This document shows positions 1 to 7,129 of a DNA stretch of 10,364 nucleotides, piece by piece. The DNA is taken from NCBI GenBank assembly GCA_947581745.1, contig CANPVW010000200.1:1-10364 (forward strand), given 5' to 3'. The notes under the pieces were generated by a model, which did no database searches, was not told where the DNA came from, and was given only the letters and a program-made list of their open reading frames with translations. The position numbers and the translations under genes are program-made. Position 1 is the first letter of the stretch, and the number at the start of each line of letters is the position of its first letter. This DNA comes from Candidatus Benthicola azotiphorus (GTDB taxonomy: Bacteria > Gemmatimonadota > Gemmatimonadetes > Palauibacterales > Palauibacteraceae).

Positions 1-2519
1 ACCTGCACCGGGTCCGTGCGGGCGGCCCGCACCGCCGGTCCCCAGCAGGCGGCGGCGGCGACGGCCAGCAGCAGGAGGGCCGTGAGCGCGTACGTGACCG
101 GGTCGGTGGTCGAGATCCCGAACAGCAGACTGCGCAGGAGCCTCGAAAGAGCCAGCGCCACGAGCAGGCCGACGCCGATGCCGAGTCCGGCGAGCCTCAG
201 CCCGCGACCGAGGACCGCGCGGGCCACGGGGGCGACCCGCGCCCCGAGCGCCATCCGAATGCCGATCTCGCGCCGGCGGGCCCTCACGTCGTAGAGCAGG
301 GAGCCGTAGATCCCGGCGGCGGCGAGGAGGAAAGCGGCCACGGCGAAGGTGGAGAGCAGCACGAAGTTGAACCGCTCGTTCGCCGCCGAGGCCGATATGC
401 GGTTCTGCATGGAGGTGATCCGGCCGACCGGCAGGTCGGGCTCGAGCTCCAGGAGGATCGATCGCGCGGCCGCGGCGACCGCGGCCCGCGGCGCCGTGTG
501 CCGGATCGCTATGTCGAGCTGGCTGATCCACGTCCCGTACGTCTCGAAGGGCAGGTACAGGTTGAGCCCGTAGTCCCTGTCGAGCGACCAGTGACGGATG
601 TCCTCGACCACGCCGACTACCCGGTAGTCGGTGTGGACCTTCGCCTCCTGCGAGTCGGAGCCCGGGCTTCTGAAGGTCCGATCCAGCACCTCCGCGTAGT
701 GCCCGTTCCGGGCCTCGGGCCAGGCGAGCTCGGCCAGTGATCGCCCGATGACCACGGGCACGTCGAAGCGCGGCAGGTCGGCGACCGTTTCGTCGCCCGT
801 ACCCTCCATGGCGGCCTCGACGCGCGCGATCCGGTCCCTCTCCGCTCCCTCATCCGCGTTGCTCAGGGTACGGCCTGCCAGCACGGTCACTCCGAGGGCC
901 CTGAAGTAGTCCGGCGTGGCGGGGTGGAAGTAGGCCACGACAGTCGTGTCCGAGCCACCCGGGATCAGTCCTCCGGACACGCAGCAGCGGCCGCGGTCGA
1001 AGGGCAGCACCCAGGAGGCTCCCACCGCCGTGACGCCCGGCACCGCCTGCAGTCGGCCGGTGAGATCGTTCAGGAAGGCCGTGTATTCACTGGACTCCCT
1101 CACCGAACGGATGTCGACCTGCAGGGTCGTCAGCTGTTCGGGCTCGAAGCCCAGGTCTACCGATCGGAGCTTCAGAAAGCTGTGAAACAGGAGCCCCGCT
1201 CCGATGAGCAGCATCACGGCCAGCGCGGTCTCGGAGGCGACGAGCAGTCCTCGGGCTCGCTGCCCCTCGGGTCCCGCGGTCACCGAATAGCCGCCTGATC
1301 GAAGCGCGATCTGCGGTGGCTTCGCTGCGAGCAGAAGGGCCGGCGCGAGACCGAACACGAGGCCCGTCAGCACGGCGAGGGCGATCGCGAATCCAAGGAC
1401 GCGTCCGTCCACCGCCACCTCCGCGAGGCGGGGAATGCCGCCCGGATCGAAGAACCGGAAGGCGGACACGCCCAAGACCGCCAGGGCGATGCCGGCCAAA
1501 CCTCCGAGAACCGCGAGCAGCAGGCTCTCGGTCAGCATCTGGCTCACCAGCCTCGCGCGTCCGGCTCCCAGCGCTCCGCGCACCGCGATCTCACGTGTCC
1601 GTTCGACGGTGCGGGCCAGCGTGAGGTTGGCCACGTTGGCGCAGGCGATCAGGAGCAGCAGGAAGACGGCGCCGAGGAAGGCCCGGAGCGTGGTTCCGAT
1701 GCCGCCCAGAGTCGCTTCCATGAAGGGCTCGGTCCGGATCGGAATCGGGCCCACGTTGTCCCGGTGCCACGCGTCGGCGAATTCCGTCTGCAGCGCCGAC
1801 TGCAGCACATCCAGCTCGGCCCGGGCCTGTTCGTAACTGACCGTCGGCTTACGCCTGGCCACCGTGCTGAGAACGAACATGCGCCGGTTCTGGACGTCGG
1901 GATCCGTGACGTCCAGCGGCGTGTAAGCGTCGGTCGCGTCCAGGTCCAGGCCCTCGGGAGCGACGAAGTCCGGAGCGAGGACCCCGACGATGGTGAACGG
2001 CTCCCCGTCCAGCCGGATCGTCCTGCCCAGCACGCCGGGATCGCTGCCCCAGCGCCGCACCCAGAGCTCGTTCGAGATCACCGCGACGGCTTCGGTGCCG
2101 CCGGTGAAGTCATCCGGGGTCAGAAGGCGACCGAGGCCCGGCCGCGCCCCGAAGATCTCGAACACGCGAGGCGTCACGCGCGCCGCTTTGACGCGGAGCG
2201 GCGTACCATCTCCGGACAGGTCCATGCTCAAGTCCCAGGACGCGCCCCACGCATCGAACGACTCCGTACGCCGCTCGAAGTCCAGGAAGTCGGGCACGGG
2301 CACGGCCGACTGGCCCTTCCAGACCGTCACGAGGCGCTCCGCGCCCGGATACGGCAGGGGACGGAGCAGGATGCCGTCCACGACGCCGAAGATGGTCGTC
2401 ACGGCGCCGATCCCCAGGGCGAGGATGGCGACGACGAGCACCGAATACGCGGGTCGACGGGCGAGCGAGCGAATCGCGAAGCGGACGTCCTGAGCCAGTG
2501 CGCTGAAGCCGGAGTTCAT
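1..2519 (-). CDS. ADOP-family (MacB/FtsX-like) ABC transporter permease, C-terminus cut by window edge
   Basis: The minus-strand frame is open from ATG at 2519 to base 1: 839 full codons and no stop. The protein has the doubled permease layout of the 'acidobacterial duplicated orphan permease' (ADOP) family. In order: one membrane helix (about residues 25-48, after a basic stretch), a MacB-type periplasmic domain (about 50-270), an FtsX domain with three helices (about 281-398; motif ACANVANLTLAR at 292-303, then REIAVRGALGAGR), a linking helix (about 424-447), a second periplasmic domain (about 450-700), and a second FtsX domain (718-830; motif REIGIRMALGA at 750-760). The sequence ends in ARTDPVQ, where relatives have only a few residues left, so almost the whole gene is present. 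GGGAG at 2526-2530 (read on minus) is a good ribosome site 6 nt before the start. Family members act with a separate ATPase, in export of small molecules or in envelope work; no ATPase gene is visible here and the substrate is unknown. Confidence 0.95.
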   Translation of the reverse strand, partial: MNSGFSALAQDVRFAIRSLARRPAYSVLVVAILALGIGAVTTIFGVVDGILLRPLPYPGAERLVTVWKGQSAVPVPDFLDFERRTESFDAWGASWDLSMDLSGDGTPLRVKAARVTPRVFEIFGARPGLGRLLTPDDFTGGTEAVAVISNELWVRRWGSDPGVLGRTIRLDGEPFTIVGVLAPDFVAPEGLDLDATDAYTPLDVTDPDVQNRRMFVLSTVARRKPTVSYEQARAELDVLQSALQTEFADAWHRDNVGPIPIRTEPFMEATLGGIGTTLRAFLGAVFLLLLIACANVANLTLARTVERTREIAVRGALGAGRARLVSQMLTESLLLAVLGGLAGIALAVLGVSAFRFFDPGGIPRLAEVAVDGRVLGFAIALAVLTGLVFGLAPALLLAAKPPQIALRSGGYSVTAGPEGQRARGLLVASETALAVMLLIGAGLLFHSFLKLRSVDLGFEPEQLTTLQVDIRSVRESSEYTAFLNDLTGRLQAVPGVTAVGASWVLPFDRGRCCVSGGLIPGGSDTTVVAYFHPATPDYFRALGVTVLAGRTLSNADEGAERDRIARVEAAMEGTGDETVADLPRFDVPVVIGRSLAELAWPEARNGHYAEVLDRTFRSPGSDSQEAKVHTDYRVVGVVEDIRHWSLDRDYGLNLYLPFETYGTWISQLDIAIRHTAPRAAVAAAARSILLELEPDLPVGRITSMQNRISASAANERFNFVLLSTFAVAAFLLAAAGIYGSLLYDVRARRREIGIRMALGARVAPVARAVLGRGLRLAGLGIGVGLLVALALSRLLRSLLFGISTTDPVTYALTALLLLAVAAAACWGPAVRAARTDPVQ

Positions 2520-2646
2520 GGCAGTCTCCCGAGCCGCGGATGTGAATCGACGCCGATCACTGGCCGACGTGACATCCCTGCGACACGACTCGGGCGCTGA
2601 GCGTTGCATTTGCGGAGCCGCCTTCCTCCGGCCGTGCCACAAGGGC

Positions 2647-2652
2647 TATAGT
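2647..2652 (+). promoter_or_regulatory. Candidate -10 element for the DUF1330-kinase-TPR gene group
   Basis: TATAGT differs from the sigma-70 -10 consensus at one base and is one of few AT-rich spots in the 176-bp divergent spacer (2520-2695). It would give a leader of roughly 35-40 nt before the ATG at 2696. There is no convincing -35 box about 17 bp upstream (the best match is TTCCTC at 2623-2628). A short inverted repeat, CGGAG (2613-2617) with CTCCG (2626-2630), covers that position and could be an operator, but 5-bp arms are weak evidence. I found no clear promoter for the permease on the other strand of this spacer. Confidence 0.35.
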
Positions 2653-2695
2653 AACAGAACACGGGTCGTGTCGGAGACGCTAGCGGGAGGCGAAG

Positions 2696-2995
2696 ATGGC
2701 CGCGTACTTCATTCTGACGCAGACGGTCACTGATCAGGAGAAGTACCGGGAGGAATATGTCCCTCGCGTCCTGCCCTTCCTGGAGAAGTACGGTGCGGAG
2801 GTCATCGCGTTTTCCTTCGAGACGGAGCGGCTCGAGGGGAATCCCGCAGGCGGCGCCGTGGTGCTCCGATTCCCGTCCGCGCAGGCCGTTCGTGACTTCC
2901 TGGGCGATCCGGACTACCTGCCTCTGAAGGAGCTCCGGTTCAGCATCACCACCAATGCCAGCGCCATGATCGTGCCGGAGTTCGCGGGACTCTGA
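2696..2995 (+). CDS. DUF1330 domain protein (small dimeric alpha/beta-barrel fold)
   Basis: This 99-residue protein fits the DUF1330 family (Pfam PF07045) over its full length: MAAYFILTQTVTD at the start, then a YREEYVPRVLPFLEKYGAEV helix, VVLRFPSAQAVRDFL, and a final YLPLKELR segment. The family adopts the ferredoxin-like dimeric alpha/beta-barrel fold. Its molecular function is unestablished, and related folds include monooxygenases and isomerases. The start is well supported: GGGAGG at 2685-2690 lies 5 nt before the ATG. There is no signal peptide or membrane helix, so it should be cytosolic. It is the first gene of a same-strand group; the kinase start follows 51 bp after its stop with no visible terminator between, so co-transcription is plausible. 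Any functional link to the kinase is unknown. Confidence 0.88.
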   Translation: MAAYFILTQTVTDQEKYREEYVPRVLPFLEKYGAEVIAFSFETERLEGNPAGGAVVLRFPSAQAVRDFLGDPDYLPLKELRFSITTNASAMIVPEFAGL

Positions 2996-3028
2996 GGTCC
3001 TTCCTTCAGCTTGCCAGGCACGTCCGTC

Positions 3029-3033
3029 AGGAG
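3029..3033 (+). promoter_or_regulatory. Ribosome-binding site that favours ATG 3047 as the kinase start
   Basis: AGGAG lies 13 nt before the ATG at 3047, which is long but usable. The only longer in-frame option is a TTG at 3011, which would place this AGGAG inside the gene and has no purine-rich site of its own. ATG 3047 is therefore preferred. The choice changes only 12 residues ahead of the first membrane helix. Confidence 0.45.
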
Positions 3034-3046
3034 TGACGCGAAGCGC

Positions 3047-4630
3047 ATGCCCGAGAGCGCCACGCTCGTCCATGTCACCGGAACGTCTCCCGATCTCTCG
3101 ATTTCGTCGGGCCTTCCTCCGGACCTGCTGGAGCAGGTTCGCAAGCGGGTTCGCGTCCTCGCCCTGCTACTCCTCGCCGCCTTCGGCTCGGACCTCGTCA
3201 TCGCGCTCGGGATCGCTCTCTCATCGCTCTTCCGCGCAGGGTCCTTGCCCCCCGTGGCGGCCGGTGAGGGCAGCCTTCTGTTTGCCAACGTACTGGCAGT
3301 AGCCGCGTCTCTGACGCTGTGGTGGGCAGCGGGCAAGAGCCGCGTCTCGCCGTCCCGCCTGCTGACGCTGGGCCTTGGCTACGAGGTCCTGATCTGTTTC
3401 GTCATCGCGGTCGCGTTCCAATGGGGGCACTATCGCGAGTCCGGGGTCGTTCCGAGCCTGACCTGGGTCCCCGTCGTGGTGATTCTCTTTCCGACGCTGC
3501 TCCCGGGGCCTCCCCGCAAGATGCTGGCGGGCTCGATCGCGGCCGCGGCCACCGTGCCCCTTTCGCTGGCCTTTCTCGACGCGACGGGGAGGGTCGTCGC
3601 GGATGGAGATGCCTACTCGAGCGCCGTGATGGCCTCCGCGTTCGCCGTCCTGTTCGCTTACGTAAGCGCCCGGGTGGTCTACGGTCTGGGCCGCGAGGTC
3701 GTGGCCGCGCGAAGGGCAGGCGGCTATCAGCTCGAAGAGCTGGTCGGGAAGGGTGGGATGGGCGAAGTGTGGCGCGCCACGCATCGAATGCTGGCCCGTC
3801 CCGCAGCCATAAAGCTCATCCGACACGATATGACAGCAGGCGAGGACCGGCGAATCGCGACGGACGCCGTTCAACGGTTCGAACGTGAGGCCCGCACGAT
3901 CGCCGGTCTCCGATCGCCCCACACCGTCGAGTTGTTCGATTTCGGCCGGGCGGATAACGGAGCGTTCTACTTCGCCATGGAGTTGCTCGACGGACTCGAC
4001 GCCGACACTCTGGTGCGGCAGTTCGGTCCGGTTCCGGCAGAGCGGGCCGTTCACCTGCTGAGCCAGGTGTGTCACTCGCTGTCCGAGGCTCACTCGCGCG
4101 GACTTGTTCACCGGGACATCAAGCCCGCCAACGTGTTCGTCTGCCGGTACGGTGAAGAGGTGGACTTCGTGAAGGTCCTCGACTTCGGAATCGTCAAGGA
4201 ACTGCAGGGAGAACCGGGTGAACCGGGTCTCACGAACATCGACGCGATTCAGGGCACGCCGGCCTTCCTGGCCCCGGAGCAGGCGCTGGGGACGGAGGGC
4301 CTCGACGGGCGATGCGACATCTACGCCACGGGCTGCCTGGCGTACTGGCTGTTGACCGGGGAGCACGTGTTCACCGCGGACACGCCCGTCAAGCTCCTCC
4401 TGCAGCACGTCCAGAGCGCTCCGGTCGCGCCCTCGTCCCGAACCGAGCTGACCGTTCCGGCGGCCCTGGACGAGATCGTCCTCGCCTGCCTCGCGAAAGA
4501 CCCGGCTGATCGTCCGCAGACGGCCCGCGAGCTGGCGCGGCGCCTGGACGCGGTCGGACTGGAGGCGGAGTGGACCGAGGAACGGGCGCGCCAGTGGTGG
4601 GATCTGCACCAGGCGGTGCCTGAAGCCTGA
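3047..4630 (+). CDS. Membrane-bound Ser/Thr protein kinase with six predicted N-terminal helices
   Basis: The protein has 527 residues from ATG 3047. Residues about 35-215 form six hydrophobic segments (about 35-62, 77-96, 105-126, 135-153, 159-177, 190-215). A complete Hanks-type kinase domain follows (about 228-500). Its key elements are intact: glycine loop GKGGMGEV at 234-241, ATP lysine K256 (AAIKLI), alpha-C glutamate in EREA near 281, catalytic HRDIKPAN at 355-362, DFG at 379-381, APE at 409-411, and DPADRP near 486-490. It should be an active kinase, with T396 and T404 of the activation loop as likely autophosphorylation sites. A tryptophan-rich tail (EWTEERARQWWDLH) ends the protein. 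The layout is the reverse of PknB, where the kinase precedes a single helix and PASTA domains; no PASTA or other named sensor is present. The basic N-terminus and even helix count put the kinase in the cytosol. The TolB/TPR gene starts 61 bp downstream and is a likely partner (inference). Confidence 0.95.
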   Translation: MPESATLVHVTGTSPDLSISSGLPPDLLEQVRKRVRVLALLLLAAFGSDLVIALGIALSSLFRAGSLPPVAAGEGSLLFANVLAVAASLTLWWAAGKSRVSPSRLLTLGLGYEVLICFVIAVAFQWGHYRESGVVPSLTWVPVVVILFPTLLPGPPRKMLAGSIAAAATVPLSLAFLDATGRVVADGDAYSSAVMASAFAVLFAYVSARVVYGLGREVVAARRAGGYQLEELVGKGGMGEVWRATHRMLARPAAIKLIRHDMTAGEDRRIATDAVQRFEREARTIAGLRSPHTVELFDFGRADNGAFYFAMELLDGLDADTLVRQFGPVPAERAVHLLSQVCHSLSEAHSRGLVHRDIKPANVFVCRYGEEVDFVKVLDFGIVKELQGEPGEPGLTNIDAIQGTPAFLAPEQALGTEGLDGRCDIYATGCLAYWLLTGEHVFTADTPVKLLLQHVQSAPVAPSSRTELTVPAALDEIVLACLAKDPADRPQTARELARRLDAVGLEAEWTEERARQWWDLHQAVPEA

Positions 4631-4691
4631 TGCCGCAGCGACCGCTGGTCGGCCCTTCCCACACTGCCTCTCATCCGCGATCTTGCCCCAC

Positions 4692-6509
4692 ATGCAACAG
4701 ACCCCGGGCTATCAGCGGTTCTTCGCGGAGCTGAAGCGCCGCCACGTGTTCCGCGTGATGGCCGTGTACGGCATCGTCGGCTTCGTTCTCATTCAGCTCG
4801 TGGACCTCGCCGTACCCGCCTTTCTTCTCCCCGACTGGACGTACCGCCTCGTGGCGCTGTTCCTGCTGCTCGGCTTCCCGGTCGCGATCGTGCTCGCCTG
4901 GGCGCTCGAGATGACGCCGGAAGGCGTGCGCCGGACGACCGCCGCCTCGCCTGGCGAGCTGACGGAGATCATCTCGGCGCCCGCCTCGAAGCGTTGGCCC
5001 GCCGGAGTGCTGGCGCTGCTCGGCATGACGGCGCTGCTCGCAGGCGCGTGGTACGTGGGGAGACGGTCGGCTCCGGCGGCGACGGACAGGCAGGCGACGG
5101 GCAGCCAGGTGGCAGAGGCCCCGGGTGCGGCCTCCGTGGCCGTGCTTCCGTTCGAGATACGAGCGAAAGAGGGCGACGAAGACGCGGTCATCTTCTCCGA
5201 AGGCATGCACGACGACGTGCTGACGCAGCTCTCGAAGATCGAATCGCTCAAGGTGATCTCGAGAACCACCATGGCGCGCTACGCGCACACCGACCTGTCC
5301 ATTCCCCAGATCGCGAGCCAGCTGGGCGTGGCCACGGTCCTCGAGGGAGGGATACAGCGTTCGGGAGCGCGGGTGCGTGTGAACGTGCAGCTCATCAAGG
5401 CGGCGACGGACGAGCACCTGTGGGCGGAGACCTACGACGAGGAGCTGTCCGCGGCGAACATCTTCGCCATCCAGAGCGACCTGGCCCGGAAGATCGCCGG
5501 GGCCCTTCAGGCGGCCCTGACGCCCGAGACGGAGGCGCGACTCGAGGTGCGCCCCACGGAGAGCCTGGCGGCCTTCGACCTCTACGCGCGCGCCCGGCAC
5601 ATCCTCGGGGGGGCACGCGGTAACGCCCGGGAAGGACTCCTGGAGGCGCAGGGACTGCTGGAGCAGGCGATCGAGGCCGATTCGACGTACGCGCAGGCGT
5701 GGTACCTTCTGGCAACCGCACATTTCGAACTGTGGTACCGGGCGCACGCGCCGGCCGAGGAGGCCCTGCCAGAGGCGTGGGAAGCCGTCGACCGTGCGCT
5801 GGCGCTCGACCCCGATCTGGCGGAAGCGCACGCACGCCGCGGACGATTGCTCATGGTCGACCTCCGGTACGAAGAGGCCGAGGCCGAGTACGTGCGCGCG
5901 CTCGAGTTGAACCCCAGCTCGGCCGAGGCGCTCGGAGGCTACAGCAACCTGCTGGCTGATCTGTCGCGTTACGACGAGGCCGTGGCCGCGGCGCGACGAG
6001 CGGTGGAGCTCGACCCGCTGTCGCCTGGTCGGAGGGTGGGTCTCGCGAACCGGCTGGCGTGGGCGCGGCAATGGCCCGAAGTGGTCGCGGAGTCCCGGAA
6101 GATGATCGAGATGGAGCCGGAGAACACGATGGGCTACTACCATCTCGGTCTGGGCCAGGCGATGCTGGGACAGCAAACCGAGGCGATCGCCGCGTACCGC
6201 GAAGCGTGCGCCCTGGATCCATCGGACGCCTACCTCCCGGCGGCCCTGGCGTGGGCTTACGCGCACGCGGGGATGGCCGATTCCGCGCTCGCGGTGCTCG
6301 AGGCCGTGCCCGCCCAGGGACCGATGCTCAAGGAAATCGCCATCGTGTACGGCGAGCTCGGGGACCTGGACACGGCTTACGAATACCTGGATCGCGTCGC
6401 CGCCGAGGATCCGGGAATCCTGGGAGAGCTCCGGAGCGACCCGACGGCGGACTCGTTGAGGGCCGACCCCCGCTGGAAGCCGCTGCTCGGCAAGGTGGGG
6501 CTGGAGTAG
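4692..6509 (+). CDS. Membrane-anchored TolB-like/TPR repeat protein (kinase-adjacent)
   Basis: The protein has 605 residues from ATG 4692. The N-terminal part begins RFFAELKRRHVFRV and is typical of a large family that joins membrane helices to TolB/FlgO-like and TPR regions. Two helices (about 22-45 and 50-73) and a third (about 104-122) are followed by basic and low-complexity residues. A TolB N-terminal/FlgO-like domain (about 147-275) has the hallmarks SVAVLPFE, FSEGMHDDVLTQL, LKVISRTTM, VLEGGIQRSGARVRV and HLWAETYD. About seven TPR units fill 290-600, the clearest around 357-440 (AVDRALALDPDLAEAHARRG and ALELNPSSAEAL). The end, DPRWKPLLGKVGLE, is usual for the family. Basic residues before helix 1 and an odd helix count predict TolB and TPR domains in the periplasm. 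No Shine-Dalgarno site precedes either ATG 4692 or an in-frame TTG at 4683, so the start is not certain. The role is probably protein-protein sensing or scaffolding beside the kinase (inference). Confidence 0.93.
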   Translation: MQQTPGYQRFFAELKRRHVFRVMAVYGIVGFVLIQLVDLAVPAFLLPDWTYRLVALFLLLGFPVAIVLAWALEMTPEGVRRTTAASPGELTEIISAPASKRWPAGVLALLGMTALLAGAWYVGRRSAPAATDRQATGSQVAEAPGAASVAVLPFEIRAKEGDEDAVIFSEGMHDDVLTQLSKIESLKVISRTTMARYAHTDLSIPQIASQLGVATVLEGGIQRSGARVRVNVQLIKAATDEHLWAETYDEELSAANIFAIQSDLARKIAGALQAALTPETEARLEVRPTESLAAFDLYARARHILGGARGNAREGLLEAQGLLEQAIEADSTYAQAWYLLATAHFELWYRAHAPAEEALPEAWEAVDRALALDPDLAEAHARRGRLLMVDLRYEEAEAEYVRALELNPSSAEALGGYSNLLADLSRYDEAVAAARRAVELDPLSPGRRVGLANRLAWARQWPEVVAESRKMIEMEPENTMGYYHLGLGQAMLGQQTEAIAAYREACALDPSDAYLPAALAWAYAHAGMADSALAVLEAVPAQGPMLKEIAIVYGELGDLDTAYEYLDRVAAEDPGILGELRSDPTADSLRADPRWKPLLGKVGLE

Positions 6510-6534
6510 CCTCCCCCAACCTCGGCCGGGCGGA

Positions 6535-6939
6535 TCACCAGGCGATCGCCAGGATCACCCACCTTCCGACGTCCTTTATCAGCAGAAGGTGGTTGACGCC
6601 CTCCTTGATGATGGGCTCGCCGCCCGGCGTTTCGGCCGCCTGGTAGCGGCTGCGGACGGACGCCACCTCACCCGTGATCTCGAGGTCGTGCTCGACTTCC
6701 CACTCGAAGAAGGCCGTCCCGGCGATGCGCGGCCTCGCATCGGCCTGGAACTCCTCCTCGGTCATCACGCCGCGCACCCGGTCCTGGAACGCGTTCGGAG
6801 AGACCCGGGCTTCCGGGTGAAACAGCGACAGGCAGAGGTCCCAGTCACGCTCGCTGTCGTCTCTGCCCGAGATGGACTCGTACAGGTGCCGCATCAGGGC
6901 GGCGATCGCCTCTTGGTCGGCCGGAGTCGTATGGCTCAT
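6535..6939 (-). CDS. SnoaL-like/NTF2-like small protein
   Basis: This 134-residue protein runs from ATG at 6939 to TGA at 6535-6537. It reads as an NTF2-like cone fold (SnoaL, DUF4440 and related families): a helical start (EAIAALMRHLYESISGRD), the FHPEARVSP strand-loop, a middle helix (MTEEEFQADARP), and closing strands (VASVRSRYQAAE, VNHLLLIKDVGRWVILAIAW). Members include polyketide cyclases, hydrolases and many proteins of unknown use; I cannot assign an enzyme activity. There is no signal peptide. The frame stays open far upstream on this strand, over the divergent spacer and into the antisense of the aquaporin gene, but that part has no family match and is not counted. ATG 6939 is chosen because the fold begins right after it; its ribosome site is weak. 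It converges on the TolB/TPR gene with 25 bp between stops and no recognisable hairpin terminator. Confidence 0.85.
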   Translation of the reverse strand: MSHTTPADQEAIAALMRHLYESISGRDDSERDWDLCLSLFHPEARVSPNAFQDRVRGVMTEEEFQADARPRIAGTAFFEWEVEHDLEITGEVASVRSRYQAAETPGGEPIIKEGVNHLLLIKDVGRWVILAIAW

Positions 6940-7042
6940 GAGATGAATGCTCGCGGGCAAGAGTTCACTTTCGAAGCCTGAATCTCGCGCGCCCTGTCCC
7001 CGCGGAGCAACCAGCCTGGCGAACGTGTGCTCATTCGGGCGG

Positions 7043-7053
7043 CTGCTACTATC
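7043..7053. promoter_or_regulatory. Candidate -10 region in the 190-bp divergent spacer between the SnoaL-like and aquaporin genes
   Basis: The spacer 6940-7129 is GC-rich except around 7046-7058. Read on the minus strand it gives GATAGTAGCAG (7053-7043), about 100 nt before the SnoaL-like start. Read on the plus strand it gives TACTAT (7047-7052), about 75 nt before the aquaporin start. Either could be a -10 element, and no good -35 box accompanies either. The minus-strand reading shares ATAGTARCAG with the candidate -10 upstream of the DUF1330 gene. The rest of the spacer shows short palindromes such as GGCCGGCC near 7081-7088, but nothing I can assign. Confidence 0.25.
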
Positions 7054-7129
7054 TTGATTCGACCTGCGACTTCCAGGTGGGGCCGGCCAACCGGTTCGTC
7101 CACGGAAGCGCCCGACCAGAGGAGGACTC

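Noticed and set aside
2538..2577. Inverted repeat GGATGT (2538-2543) and ACATCC (2572-2577) in the first divergent spacer
   Set aside because: Six-bp arms 28 bp apart can arise by chance, and no second copy supports an operator.
1764..2600. A 278-codon plus-strand frame and several shorter ones over 1-2519
   Set aside because: All lie antisense to the permease, whose frame is continuous and full of conserved motifs.
4671..6266. A 531-codon open frame antisense to the first TPR gene, and a 490-codon one antisense to the kinase (3221-4693)
   Set aside because: Same cause: composition-driven shadows of well-supported genes with no plausible start site or domains.
6510..6534. Possible bidirectional terminator between the convergent genes
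   Set aside because: The 25-bp gap is GC-rich with only a CGGCCG core; no stable stem with a T tract on either strand.
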